Part shown: in pieces, positions 1 to 7,708 of the stretch
How the letters are laid out: each line of letters starts with the position of its first letter
Position numbering within the stretch: the stretch's first letter is position 1
Assembly: GCA_004294095.1 (NCBI GenBank)
Contig: RDZR01000025.1
Location: forward strand, 56,706 to 120,705
Direction: 5' to 3'
Length of the DNA stretch: 64,000 nt
DNA from: Verrucomicrobiota bacterium
GTDB lineage: Bacteria; Verrucomicrobiota; Verrucomicrobiia; Verrucomicrobiales; Akkermansiaceae
Program-made: the position numbers and the translations under genes
Notes under the pieces: generated by a model
Seen by the model: only the letters and a program-made list of their open reading frames with translations
The model's database searches: none
Told to the model about the DNA's origin: nothing

Positions 1-1
1 C

Positions 2-781
2 ATCCGTGATGGTTGGGATGATGGACTGCGCTTGATTCAAAGGATGGCGGCCAATGCACGATATTTTACCGACAGTGCTTCTAAAATTCCGTTAGACGTT
101 GGCCAAGGCAACGCGGCGGCTGGCATGTGCATTGATTTTTATGGCCGCTCATTTTCTGAAGAACTCACCACGCGCAGCGGCAGGCCACGGCTGCTGTGGA
201 TGGCGCCGACTGGTGGCACGACGTTGAGCGCGGATCCCATCGCCATTTTGAAAGGTGCTCCGAATGAGGAGGTGGCTCAGGCATTTGTCACTTTTTGTCT
301 CACGCCCGAAGCACAGCGGCTGTGGTTTACTCGCGCCGGAAAAGAAATGGGGCCGAAGCATAAAGCGCTGCATCGCACGCCGATCCGCAAGGATATCTAT
401 CAGCCAGAAATTTTAGCCAACAGCACGATGCCCAATGCCATGCCGTATCAAGATCCTGGCAACATGACTTATCAAGCGGACCTCACTGGGAAATCATTCA
501 GCACCCTGCGACAGTTGGTGAAAATCATGTGCATCGATTCGCACCACGAGATGAAGCAAGCGTGGAAGGCGATTTGCGAAGCGGGCATGCCTGCCGACGC
601 TCTTGCAGTTTTCCATGATGTCTCCGTGATGCCATACGAAATCGGTGGCAAGGGAGATCCGATCCTCACCGGCCCGGATGCCCTCAAAGCCGCCGAAAGG
701 GCCACTGAAATCGGTGAAAAATTCCGCTCCAATTATCGGAAGGCCCAAGCTCTGGCCCAAGCGCACTCTCCAATCCCATGA
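2..781 (+). CDS. ABC transporter substrate-binding protein, 5'-truncated by window edge
   Basis: The reading frame is open from base 2, so the listed TTG at 32 is probably internal and the N-terminus with its signal peptide lies outside the window. The visible 260 residues resemble the C-terminal lobe of Fe3+/polyamine-type periplasmic binding proteins: a GGTTLSADPIAIL strand followed by a helix with NEEVAQAFVTFCLTPEAQ, typical of the 'residues joined to end of list' helix in this family. The stop overlaps the start of the permease (ATGA), so the two are translationally coupled. The substrate is inferred from family only; iron is likeliest, but phosphonate or polyamine cannot be excluded. Confidence 0.8.
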   Translation: MRDGWDDGLRLIQRMAANARYFTDSASKIPLDVGQGNAAAGMCIDFYGRSFSEELTTRSGRPRLLWMAPTGGTTLSADPIAILKGAPNEEVAQAFVTFCLTPEAQRLWFTRAGKEMGPKHKALHRTPIRKDIYQPEILANSTMPNAMPYQDPGNMTYQADLTGKSFSTLRQLVKIMCIDSHHEMKQAWKAICEAGMPADALAVFHDVSVMPYEIGGKGDPILTGPDALKAAERATEIGEKFRSNYRKAQALAQAHSPIP

Positions 782-2484
782 AACGCGGCCCTGCTCTCAT
801 CATCGCCAGCACGATCATCTTGCTGTTTCTCGTTTTCTTTTTTTATCCGGCAGGGATGGTCGTCAAACAAGCCTTCCAAGGCACCGCGGCAGATGGCTCG
901 ACGATTTGGACATTGGCGTTTTTTAACTCCGTTTTCTCAAACCCGATATACCGAGAAGGATTATGGAATGCCTTCGCACTTGGTATCGTCAGCACCGCGG
1001 CGACTTTGGCGATCTCTCTGCCGTTGGCGCTGATCGGGCATCGCTACGATTTTTTTGGCAAGCCGGTGCTCGGGGTGCTGGTGCTGGCTCCGCTGATTTT
1101 GCCGCCATTTGTCGGAGCGGTGGGCGTGAAGCAAATGCTGGGTGTGCACGGCGCGCTGAATGCGGGATTGATCGACCTTGGCTGGATGAATGCACAAGCT
1201 CCTATCGATTGGCTGGCGAATGGACGCTTTCTCGGCATCGTGCTGATGAACGCGCTGCATCTCTATCCGATTCTTTACATGAACATCGCCGCCGCCTTGG
1301 CGAATCTGGATCCGGCGATGGAACAAGCTGCGGAAAATCTTGGCTGCCCGCCGTGGAAACGGTTTTTACGCATCACCATGCCACTGGCCATGCCCGGGAT
1401 TTTTGCGGGTTCCTCATTGGTTTTTATTTGGTCGTTTACCGAACTTGGTGTGCCGCTGGTCTTCGATTATGCACGCGTTGCTCCGGTGCAAATTTTTGAT
1501 GGGTTAAAAAGTTTGGATAAAAATCCGATTCCCTACGCTCTAACAGCTATTTTGTTGATCGTCGCCACAGTGGTTTTTGCGCTGGCAAAATGCGTGATGG
1601 GGCGCTCGCCACTTGGCACGGCACCGCGCCCGCCGGCTCGTGCGAATACGCATCGCTTGCGTGGCTGGAAATCCTTTCTTTGCAGCGGATTTTTCATAGG
1701 GGTGTTTTTGATTGCGAGTATTCCACACATAGGCGTGGTGCTGCTTTCGCTTGCGAATCGTTGGTATGGCACGTTGATTCCTGATTCTCTGACGCTTCGC
1801 CATTACATCGAGGCTTTGGGCAACGGACTGGTCGTGCCGTCCATTCAAAATAGCCTGATGTATGCCGGCTGCGCGACGTTGATTGCGCTGTTCATCGGGC
1901 TTGGCGTCGCATGGGTCGTCGTCCGCTCGAATCTGAAATTTCGCAACGCGCTGGATGCGATGGTCATGCTGCCGCTCGCCGTGCCTGGCTTGGTGATGGC
2001 GTTTGGTTACCTCGCACTTTCGCAAGAAGGCAAAGCATTTCACTTTTTGTTAGGAGCGGATGGAAATCCATTTTTTCTCATCGTCATTGCTTATGCGGTG
2101 CGGCGCTTGCCCTACGTCGTGCGAGCGGCGGTGGCTGGTTTGCAGCAAAGCAATCCGATGCTGGAAGAGGCCGCGCGATCACTCGGGGCGAGCCAATTCC
2201 GCATGATGCGGCGTGTGGCCATTCCGCTGATTGGCGCAAATCTAGCAGCTGGCTCGATTCTGTCCTTTGCCTTCGCGATGCTGGAGGTGAGCGATAGTTT
2301 GATTCTCGCTCAACAAGCGGAGCATTACCCGATTACCAAAGCGATTTACACCTTGCTCAGCACGCTCGGCAACGGCACGGAATTGGCCGCGGCTCTCGGC
2401 GTGTGGGCGATGGTTTTCCTATCCGCTGCGATCATGGGCGCCGCCGTGCTGGGTGGCAAGCGCGGCGGGCTTTTTAAAGTCTGA
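778..2484 (+). CDS. Fused two-domain ABC transporter permease (FbpB/AfuB-like)
   Basis: The 568-residue inner-membrane protein carries two binding-protein-dependent permease domains, each of about six membrane segments. Each half has the EAA loop that docks the ATPase: EQAAENLGCPPWKRF near residue 185 and EEAARSLGASQFRMM near residue 465. Fused double permeases are typical of Fe3+ importers such as FbpB. It starts at an ATG overlapping the stop of the binding protein. No ATPase follows, because the next gene is convergent ilvD, so the ATPase must lie upstream of the window or elsewhere. The substrate is inferred. Confidence 0.88.
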   Translation: MKRGPALIIASTIILLFLVFFFYPAGMVVKQAFQGTAADGSTIWTLAFFNSVFSNPIYREGLWNAFALGIVSTAATLAISLPLALIGHRYDFFGKPVLGVLVLAPLILPPFVGAVGVKQMLGVHGALNAGLIDLGWMNAQAPIDWLANGRFLGIVLMNALHLYPILYMNIAAALANLDPAMEQAAENLGCPPWKRFLRITMPLAMPGIFAGSSLVFIWSFTELGVPLVFDYARVAPVQIFDGLKSLDKNPIPYALTAILLIVATVVFALAKCVMGRSPLGTAPRPPARANTHRLRGWKSFLCSGFFIGVFLIASIPHIGVVLLSLANRWYGTLIPDSLTLRHYIEALGNGLVVPSIQNSLMYAGCATLIALFIGLGVAWVVVRSNLKFRNALDAMVMLPLAVPGLVMAFGYLALSQEGKAFHFLLGADGNPFFLIVIAYAVRRLPYVVRAAVAGLQQSNPMLEEAARSLGASQFRMMRRVAIPLIGANLAAGSILSFAFAMLEVSDSLILAQQAEHYPITKAIYTLLSTLGNGTELAAALGVWAMVFLSAAIMGAAVLGGKRGGLFKV

Positions 2485-2528
2485 TAGATCCGTAACTTTC
2501 TCAGAAAAATCGGGAAAATCTTTGCCTG

Positions 2529-4229
2529 TCACAAATCCAGATCGGTCACCGCGCCTTGGCTGGCCGTCGCGCAGAGTTTGGCGAATTTCGCCAGAACACC
2601 GTGGGTGTAGCGCGGCGCTGGTTGCACCCATTTTGCTTTGCGCTCGGCAATTTCACTATCTGTTAGATCGACATCGATGCGATTGTTCACCGCATCGATG
2701 ATGATGCGATCGCCCTCTTGAAGAATGGCAATGGTGCCTCCACAAAATGCTTCGGGCGTGATATGGCCGACGACGAATCCGTGGCTCCCGCCTGAGAAGC
2801 GTCCATCGGTAATGAGGGCCACGTCCTTGCCGAGGCCCATGCCCATGACGGCGCTGGTGGGGCCTAACATTTCTCGCATGCCCGGGCCGCCTTTTGGCCC
2901 TTCCATGCGGATGACGATGACATCGCCTGATTGAATTTGGCGTTTGAGGATCGCTTGCATCGCATCACCTTCGGAATCAAACACACGAGCGGTGCCAACA
3001 AATTTTTCGCCTTCTTTGCCAGAAATTTTAGCGACCGCGCCGCCTTTGGCCAAATTGCCGTAGAGGATGCGCAAGTGGCTGTCTTTTTTGATCGGTTGAT
3101 CGATCGGGCGGATGATTTCCTGGCCATCTGGATAGGGAGTGGCAAATTTTTCGATGTTTTCGCGCATCGTGCGGCCGGTCACGGTCATGCAATCGCCATG
3201 CAGCAAGCCCGCGTCTAACAGAATTTTAAGCAACGGCAAAGTGCCACCAATTTTCACTAGATCCGACATGAGAAATCTGCCGGACGGCTTGAGGTCCGCA
3301 AGCACGGGCACGCGTTTGCCGATGCGCTCGAAGTCATCAATCGAGAGAGCGATGCCGGCGGAATGGGCGATGGCTGGTAAGTGCAGCACCGCATTGGTCG
3401 AGCCGCCGAGGGCGATGAGCACCGTGATCGCATTTTCAAAAGCCTCTTTGGTTAGAATATCGCGAGGCCGAATGCCGAGGTTTATCATGTTCATGACCGC
3501 GGCTCCTGCATCAAAACAATCGCGCATTTTATCATCGGAAATCGCATTTTGCGAAGAGCTGTTAGGGAGTGACATGCCGAGAGCTTCGATCGCGCTCGCC
3601 ATCGTGTTCGCCGTATACATGCCGCCGCAGGATCCGGCGCCTGGGATGGCTTTGGATTCCACGAGTTCAAGTTCTTCGTCACTAAATTCGCCGTTGGCGT
3701 GTTTGCCCACTGCCTCGAAAACGGAGACAATATCGAGGTCTTTTTGCTCGCCTTTCACGATGGCGCAGCCGGGAAGAATCGTGCCGCCATAGACGAAAAC
3801 CGAGGGGCGATTCATGCGCGCCATGGCCATCAAACAGCCCGGCATATTTTTATCGCAGCCACCAATTGCAACGAAGCCATCCATGCCCTCGCAGCCGACG
3901 ACTGTCTCGATGGAATCCGCAATCACCTCGCGGGAAACGAGCGAGTATTTCATGCCCTCGGTGCCCATGGAAATCCCATCCGAAATGGTGATGGTATTAA
4001 AAATGATGGACTTGCCACCCGCCGCATCAGCACCTTTCGCGGACTCGATGGCGAGCTTATCGATGTGCATGTTGCATGGCGTCACTTGGCTCCATGTGGA
4101 GGCGATTCCAATCTGCGGTTTGGAAAAATCTTCTTTTTTAAAGCCAACGGCATACAGCATCGCACGGCTCGGCGCGCGGTCTGGACCATCAAGCATTGGG
4201 CTGGAAAATGGGCGTTTTGAATCTTGCAT
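2529..4229 (-). CDS. ilvD: Dihydroxy-acid dehydratase
   Basis: IlvD dehydrates 2,3-dihydroxy acids to 2-keto acids in valine and isoleucine synthesis and carries an Fe-S cluster. Visible family features are LDGPDRAPSRAML near the N-terminus, cluster-ligand regions CNMHIDK, GGCDKNMPGC and GAGSCGGMYTANTM, and the C-terminal DGRFSGGSHGFVVGHITPEA. The length of 566 residues is normal. The track begins at a GTG at 4253; I prefer the ATG at 4229, preceded by a GGGAG 14 nt upstream. The acetolactate synthase genes ilvB/ilvN lie at the far end of this window. The upstream region of ilvD is occupied by the left copy of the 103-bp repeat. Confidence 0.95.
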   Translation of the reverse strand: MQDSKRPFSSPMLDGPDRAPSRAMLYAVGFKKEDFSKPQIGIASTWSQVTPCNMHIDKLAIESAKGADAAGGKSIIFNTITISDGISMGTEGMKYSLVSREVIADSIETVVGCEGMDGFVAIGGCDKNMPGCLMAMARMNRPSVFVYGGTILPGCAIVKGEQKDLDIVSVFEAVGKHANGEFSDEELELVESKAIPGAGSCGGMYTANTMASAIEALGMSLPNSSSQNAISDDKMRDCFDAGAAVMNMINLGIRPRDILTKEAFENAITVLIALGGSTNAVLHLPAIAHSAGIALSIDDFERIGKRVPVLADLKPSGRFLMSDLVKIGGTLPLLKILLDAGLLHGDCMTVTGRTMRENIEKFATPYPDGQEIIRPIDQPIKKDSHLRILYGNLAKGGAVAKISGKEGEKFVGTARVFDSEGDAMQAILKRQIQSGDVIVIRMEGPKGGPGMREMLGPTSAVMGMGLGKDVALITDGRFSGGSHGFVVGHITPEAFCGGTIAILQEGDRIIIDAVNNRIDVDLTDSEIAERKAKWVQPAPRYTHGVLAKFAKLCATASQGAVTDLDL

Positions 4230-4278
4230 TGCGGAGTGATCTTCTCCCGCCACCGCATGCTAGGTCAAGCGCACTCAA

Positions 4279-4381
4279 TCATCCTGCTTGCAAAATTGGA
4301 TGAAGTTTCGAGGTGTGAATCTCTAACAATTTTCTGCTGCGGCAAGCACTGGTAAGAAGTTCATTGCTCTTGTCTTGACTG
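4279..4381. repeat. Left 103-bp direct repeat flanking the restriction-modification island
   Basis: This copy aligns without gaps to 7606-7708 with four mismatches seen by eye. Both begin TCATCCTGCTTG and end CTTGTCTTGACTG. The right copy includes the last 21 nt of the DUF6600-like gene; here that piece is an orphan next to ilvD. It therefore looks like the product of duplication rather than a native sequence at both sites. Confidence 0.9.
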
Positions 4382-4439
4382 CAACGCCAGCGATATAAAT
4401 TTATCCAATCGCGTCGTATGAGACTTTAGAAAATTGCAA

Positions 4440-5639
4440 TCAAGTTACCAAGGTATAGTGTCTGGGTTCGCCTAGGAAAAGTTCAGGTAAACGCTGGCGC
4501 TCGACCTTAAATAGTGGCCCACGCTCGTGCGCGCCACCACTCGGCGTTCGCTTAATCAGGTGGTCAAGAGTCACTGTGCCATCCAAGAGTAAACGATCGA
4601 ACTGCTCCATGCTGGGCCGTGATGTGTGTGTGACTGATTGCAGTTCAAACCATTCGCTACCGCTTCTTTGAATCGATTTGGCCTTTACCCAAAACGTCTC
4701 GCGGTGTTTTTCCGTAAGCCGAGAATGTAAATTATCCATATTCCAGATGCATACATCCTCCTCCGGCTCGTGGGCATAATATTCATGCAAGCGGGCAAAT
4801 GCATCTTCGAGTCGTAAACGAAGTCCCTGTGAATTGGCTCGGCGCGTGGTGACGCTGCAGTAAAGCTTGAAGTTACCTTCGCGTTCGTAGCCAAACCGTT
4901 CTAGAAGCGCGCGGCTGCTCTTGAGTGCACTAAGGCTCCAATCAGGCACACAGGCAAATAATGTAGCGCGGGTTTCCTTACTCAAGATGGTGCTGCGGCC
5001 ACTTTTCAACTCGATACCTTTAAAATCTGGATTGCGACTTGAGTTGATTTGAATTCCAAGGGCCGTCTCAATGCTCCTGCCAATAGCCGTATCTCCCATG
5101 CAAACCGCTTTCAGCGGACCCGCAGCGGCAATTTCGGTGAGCAATAGTAGCAACTCCGTGGCATTTGCATTTGCCGCGGTTCCTGCATCGAGAAGAAAAC
5201 GGCTGACAGGTGTCTCGGTCCCGCTGGCAACTGCTTGTGCCGCCTTACTTCGAGATAAGTTCAAGACGTATATGATACCGCTTTGGACAAAAACAGCGCA
5301 GACCTCACCGGCAGACACGAATTTCTTGAAATCATAAAACCAAAACCTTGGATCCCCATTTTTTGTGCTTGGTCGATAGAGCGACACTTTAGCTGGGCTG
5401 TTCAATAAATCGCCCAAGATAACAGACTGCTTGAAGACTTTATTGCCTACGCCTTTACCCTGTGCTTGGTAATCGTGAATCCCTGCGATTTTCAAGAGAT
5501 TCCGCATTGGTTCCGTCGCATCCAGAATTGATTTATCGAGCGCCGTTGCGGTAACAAACAGTAAGACACTGTTGAATCCACTCGTGTTAAGTGCAGCAAG
5601 ATTTTTTGCTTCGCAATCTAGCAAAGGCCTCGTGTTCAT
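4440..5639 (-). CDS. Type II restriction endonuclease, PD-(D/E)XK type, MvaI/BcnI-like
   Basis: Its stop-proximal neighbour is a C5 methylase in the same operon, with an ATGA overlap, which places it as the cognate nuclease. Around residue 205 the motif NPDFKGIELKSGR fits a D-(x)n-ExK catalytic core, and the preceding IGRSIETALGIQINSSRNPD resembles the MvaI/BcnI family that cuts CC-rich pentamers as a monomer. I chose the ATG at 5639 over the TTG at 5648 in the track because it gives the coupled ATGA junction. About 400 residues is longer than MvaI, so an extra N-terminal domain is likely. Recognition site unknown. Confidence 0.72.
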   Translation of the reverse strand: MNTRPLLDCEAKNLAALNTSGFNSVLLFVTATALDKSILDATEPMRNLLKIAGIHDYQAQGKGVGNKVFKQSVILGDLLNSPAKVSLYRPSTKNGDPRFWFYDFKKFVSAGEVCAVFVQSGIIYVLNLSRSKAAQAVASGTETPVSRFLLDAGTAANANATELLLLLTEIAAAGPLKAVCMGDTAIGRSIETALGIQINSSRNPDFKGIELKSGRSTILSKETRATLFACVPDWSLSALKSSRALLERFGYEREGNFKLYCSVTTRRANSQGLRLRLEDAFARLHEYYAHEPEEDVCIWNMDNLHSRLTEKHRETFWVKAKSIQRSGSEWFELQSVTHTSRPSMEQFDRLLLDGTVTLDHLIKRTPSGGAHERGPLFKVERQRLPELFLGEPRHYTLVT

Positions 5640-7018
5640 GGCTTGCAAGAAAGTTCTCCGCGTAGAATTTTTGCGAGATGTTTGCCTATTTTCTCAGCTA
5701 GCAGGACCGGAACAGCATTTCCAATCTGAGTGTAGCGAGGCACGTCCCTCTCCCAAGCTCCGATACTGGGATCGCCAGCTCTCCTTCTTCCACCAGTCGT
5801 TCTCGGACCTTTGAAGACATACCAGTCGGGAAAGGTTTGCAGCCGCGCCCACTCACGCACCGTGGGTCCACGTGGCTGACGATAGTGGACATAATCTTCA
5901 GGTAACGATGTTGCAGTTAGATTCGGTCCGTTGGCTCCCCATGCCATTGGAAAAACGCGTTGCGCAAACTTTTTGGTTTTGAATTCGTCGGGAATCTCTC
6001 CGCCGTTAGCAATCATGTGAGCAAATTTCTCTCTAATATAAGGAGCATGATCCGAATATTCCTGCTCTGTTAGAGGTGCTCCCTTGCCAAGAATCTGACC
6101 GTTTCGGGTGGTGCGAAATGCTCTTTGAATTTCTGTTTTTGGCTCACTTGGATACTCGCTGGTCCGAGACGTTTTCAAATAATTCGGGTCTTCCAAGTCG
6201 GATAAGAGTTCTACCAGCGTCGGGGGAGCTCCTGAAGGCTGCGGCAGGAAGCCGGACTCCACTGCACTAGGGGCATCGAAAGAGGCTTCGAACAAATGCC
6301 CTTGCACCCAATGCGGGAGGATGTCCTCACGAATTCCAACCATGATGATGCGCGGGCGGTTTTGTGGCACACCATAGTTCTTGGCGTGCAGCAAATCCCA
6401 ACGGATGCGATAATCTTGAAGGTTCTTAAACTCTTTGAGGACGGCTTTGAATATTTCCCCGCTCTCGCCCTCCGGTGTCCATCGTGCATTAAGTAAGCCA
6501 CGGACATTTTCGAATAGAAAGATTTTGGGCCGCACGCAGCGGATGACGCGCACCATCTCTTGGAATAAGTGGTTCGACGGAATATCCTGCTTGTCCAATT
6601 TGAATGACCGCCGGTGTCCAATGCCAGAGTATCCTTGGCATGGAGGCCCCCCGCAAACAAGATCAATCTCCTCTACACCTTTGTAGCGCCAGTAAGTTTG
6701 AAGGAGTTCAAGATTGAGATCAGTAAGCTTGTAAATATCTCCTACTGGGATGATGTCGAGATCCGCCCGGTTTGCAATATACGTTTCTGCCGCCTGCGGG
6801 TTTATTTCGCTGAATAGTAGTGGTTTGAAGCCGGCCTCTTCCATGCCAAGTGACAGTCCGCCGCAGCCTGCAAAAAGGTCAATGCAATGAAGCTGCTTAA
6901 GTTGCGGAGGGCCTGGCGTTTGATAAAGAACCGAGTCTTCACGCAACGTCGTTGAACAAAATTGTTTAGTCTGTTTTAACGGAATCTTTGCTTTAGAAGC
7001 GTTCGTTATCTTTTTCAT
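5636..7018 (-). CDS. DNA (cytosine-5)-methyltransferase
   Basis: The 460-residue enzyme has the ordered C5-methylase motifs: motif I DLFAGCGGLSLGMEEAGF (AdoMet binding), motif IV with the catalytic cysteine GGPPCQGYSGIGHR, motif VI FENVRGLL, motif VIII QNRPRIIMVG and motif X YTQIGNAVPVLLAEKIG. The target-recognition domain lies between VIII and X, roughly residues 260-400, and includes FPMAWGANGPNLTATS. It would modify the site cut by the downstream nuclease. The gene is the first in a two-gene operon, as expected if methylation must come first. No controller (C) protein gene was found. Confidence 0.95.
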   Translation of the reverse strand: MKKITNASKAKIPLKQTKQFCSTTLREDSVLYQTPGPPQLKQLHCIDLFAGCGGLSLGMEEAGFKPLLFSEINPQAAETYIANRADLDIIPVGDIYKLTDLNLELLQTYWRYKGVEEIDLVCGGPPCQGYSGIGHRRSFKLDKQDIPSNHLFQEMVRVIRCVRPKIFLFENVRGLLNARWTPEGESGEIFKAVLKEFKNLQDYRIRWDLLHAKNYGVPQNRPRIIMVGIREDILPHWVQGHLFEASFDAPSAVESGFLPQPSGAPPTLVELLSDLEDPNYLKTSRTSEYPSEPKTEIQRAFRTTRNGQILGKGAPLTEQEYSDHAPYIREKFAHMIANGGEIPDEFKTKKFAQRVFPMAWGANGPNLTATSLPEDYVHYRQPRGPTVREWARLQTFPDWYVFKGPRTTGGRRRAGDPSIGAWERDVPRYTQIGNAVPVLLAEKIGKHLAKILRGELSCKP

Positions 7019-7149
7019 TTAAGGGAATTTTAATTGAAATTCGCATCAGCTATTGCTCGACGGTCGCGGGAGGAGCAGGCGTTTTTTTTGCAAGGAACTA
7101 GCGGCAGACTGAAAACAGCCTGAGGTATAATAGCTGACCGAAAAAGCAG

Positions 7150-7576
7150 ATGATCCATGAAGGCCGAATTTCCAATCTCGAAGGCGAATGGAAAAAACTA
7201 TTGAAATCAGATTCATTACTCCACCTTTGCATGGATTGGGTAGATTATCTTCCAAATCGCTCACAATTTGAATCTGACTTCACTTTGAGCATAAGAGCAA
7301 GCACGTAGGGCAATGACCGAGTAAATGGTTGCTAGGAGCTAGTTTGGGGTGAAGGTAGTGGAATTGGTGATGACGAAGGTCATTTGAGGTGCTTGGTATT
7401 ACTCCGGAAGCAAAGGTTCGTTTTTGAGTGACGATAATTTTTTAGCTTTTGGACTAACTTCGGTTGCGACAGACGAAGAAACACGATGCATATGCGGTTT
7501 AGAAAAATTGTTAGATGATTTAAATCACAAATGCGGCAGAAAAAAACAATCGCTCCGAAATTTTAAAAGATTTTAA
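7150..7576 (+). pseudogene. Degraded plus-strand coding remnants divergent from the methylase
   Basis: Two stretches read like protein but are not in one open frame. From 7150 a 52-codon frame starts MIHEGRISNLEGEWKKLL and ends at a TAG at 7306-7308. From 7388 another frame, after a TGA, reads GSFLSDDNFLAFGLTSVATD and ends KCGRKKQSLRNFKRF with a TAA at 7574-7576. The same second frame upstream holds more stops. A TATAAT lies at 7126-7131. I read this as one gene broken by a frameshift and stops. I do not recognise the family. The 72-residue minus ORF at 7046-7264 is less convincing. Confidence 0.35.
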
Positions 7577-7605
7577 TGCCTGTTCTTCAGCTACAAATTT
7601 TTTAG

Positions 7606-7708
7606 TCATCCTGCTTGCGAAATTGGATGAAGTTTCGAAGTGTGAATCTCTAACAATTTCCTGCTGCGGCAAGCACTGGGAAGAAGTTCATTGCTCTTGT
7701 CTTGACTG
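7606..7708. repeat. Right 103-bp direct repeat flanking the restriction-modification island
   Basis: Pairs with 4279-4381. Its last 21 bases, 7688-7708, are the 3' end of the DUF6600-like coding sequence including the stop, and the rest is the region just downstream of that gene. This contiguity suggests that the right copy is in the original context and that the left one is the duplicate. Confidence 0.9.

Larger units (their letters stand above)
4279..7708. mobile_element. Restriction-modification island bounded by 103-bp direct repeats
   Basis: The unit holds a methyltransferase gene, a nuclease gene and some degraded plus-strand coding remnants, between 103-bp direct repeats of about 96% identity. 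There is no transposase, integrase or tRNA gene in it. Removing one repeat and the interior would join ilvD's upstream region directly to the intact 3' end of the DUF6600-like gene, a plausible ancestral site. Long direct duplications around restriction-modification genes are known from comparisons of related genomes (insertion with long target duplication). Mobility itself is inferred. Confidence 0.75.

Noticed and set aside
961-2297. Several ORFs of 64-178 residues on both strands inside the permease gene
   Set aside because: They are shadow frames of a well-supported 568-residue permease with two EAA loops.
7046-7264. 72-residue minus-strand ORF upstream of the methylase
   Set aside because: Its composition is irregular, and the plus strand in the same place reads more like protein. 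Treated as a shadow of the remnants.
4382-7605. A controller (C) protein gene or an integrase in the restriction-modification island
   Set aside because: No small helix-turn-helix or recombinase frame is visible; only the methylase, the nuclease and degraded remnants.
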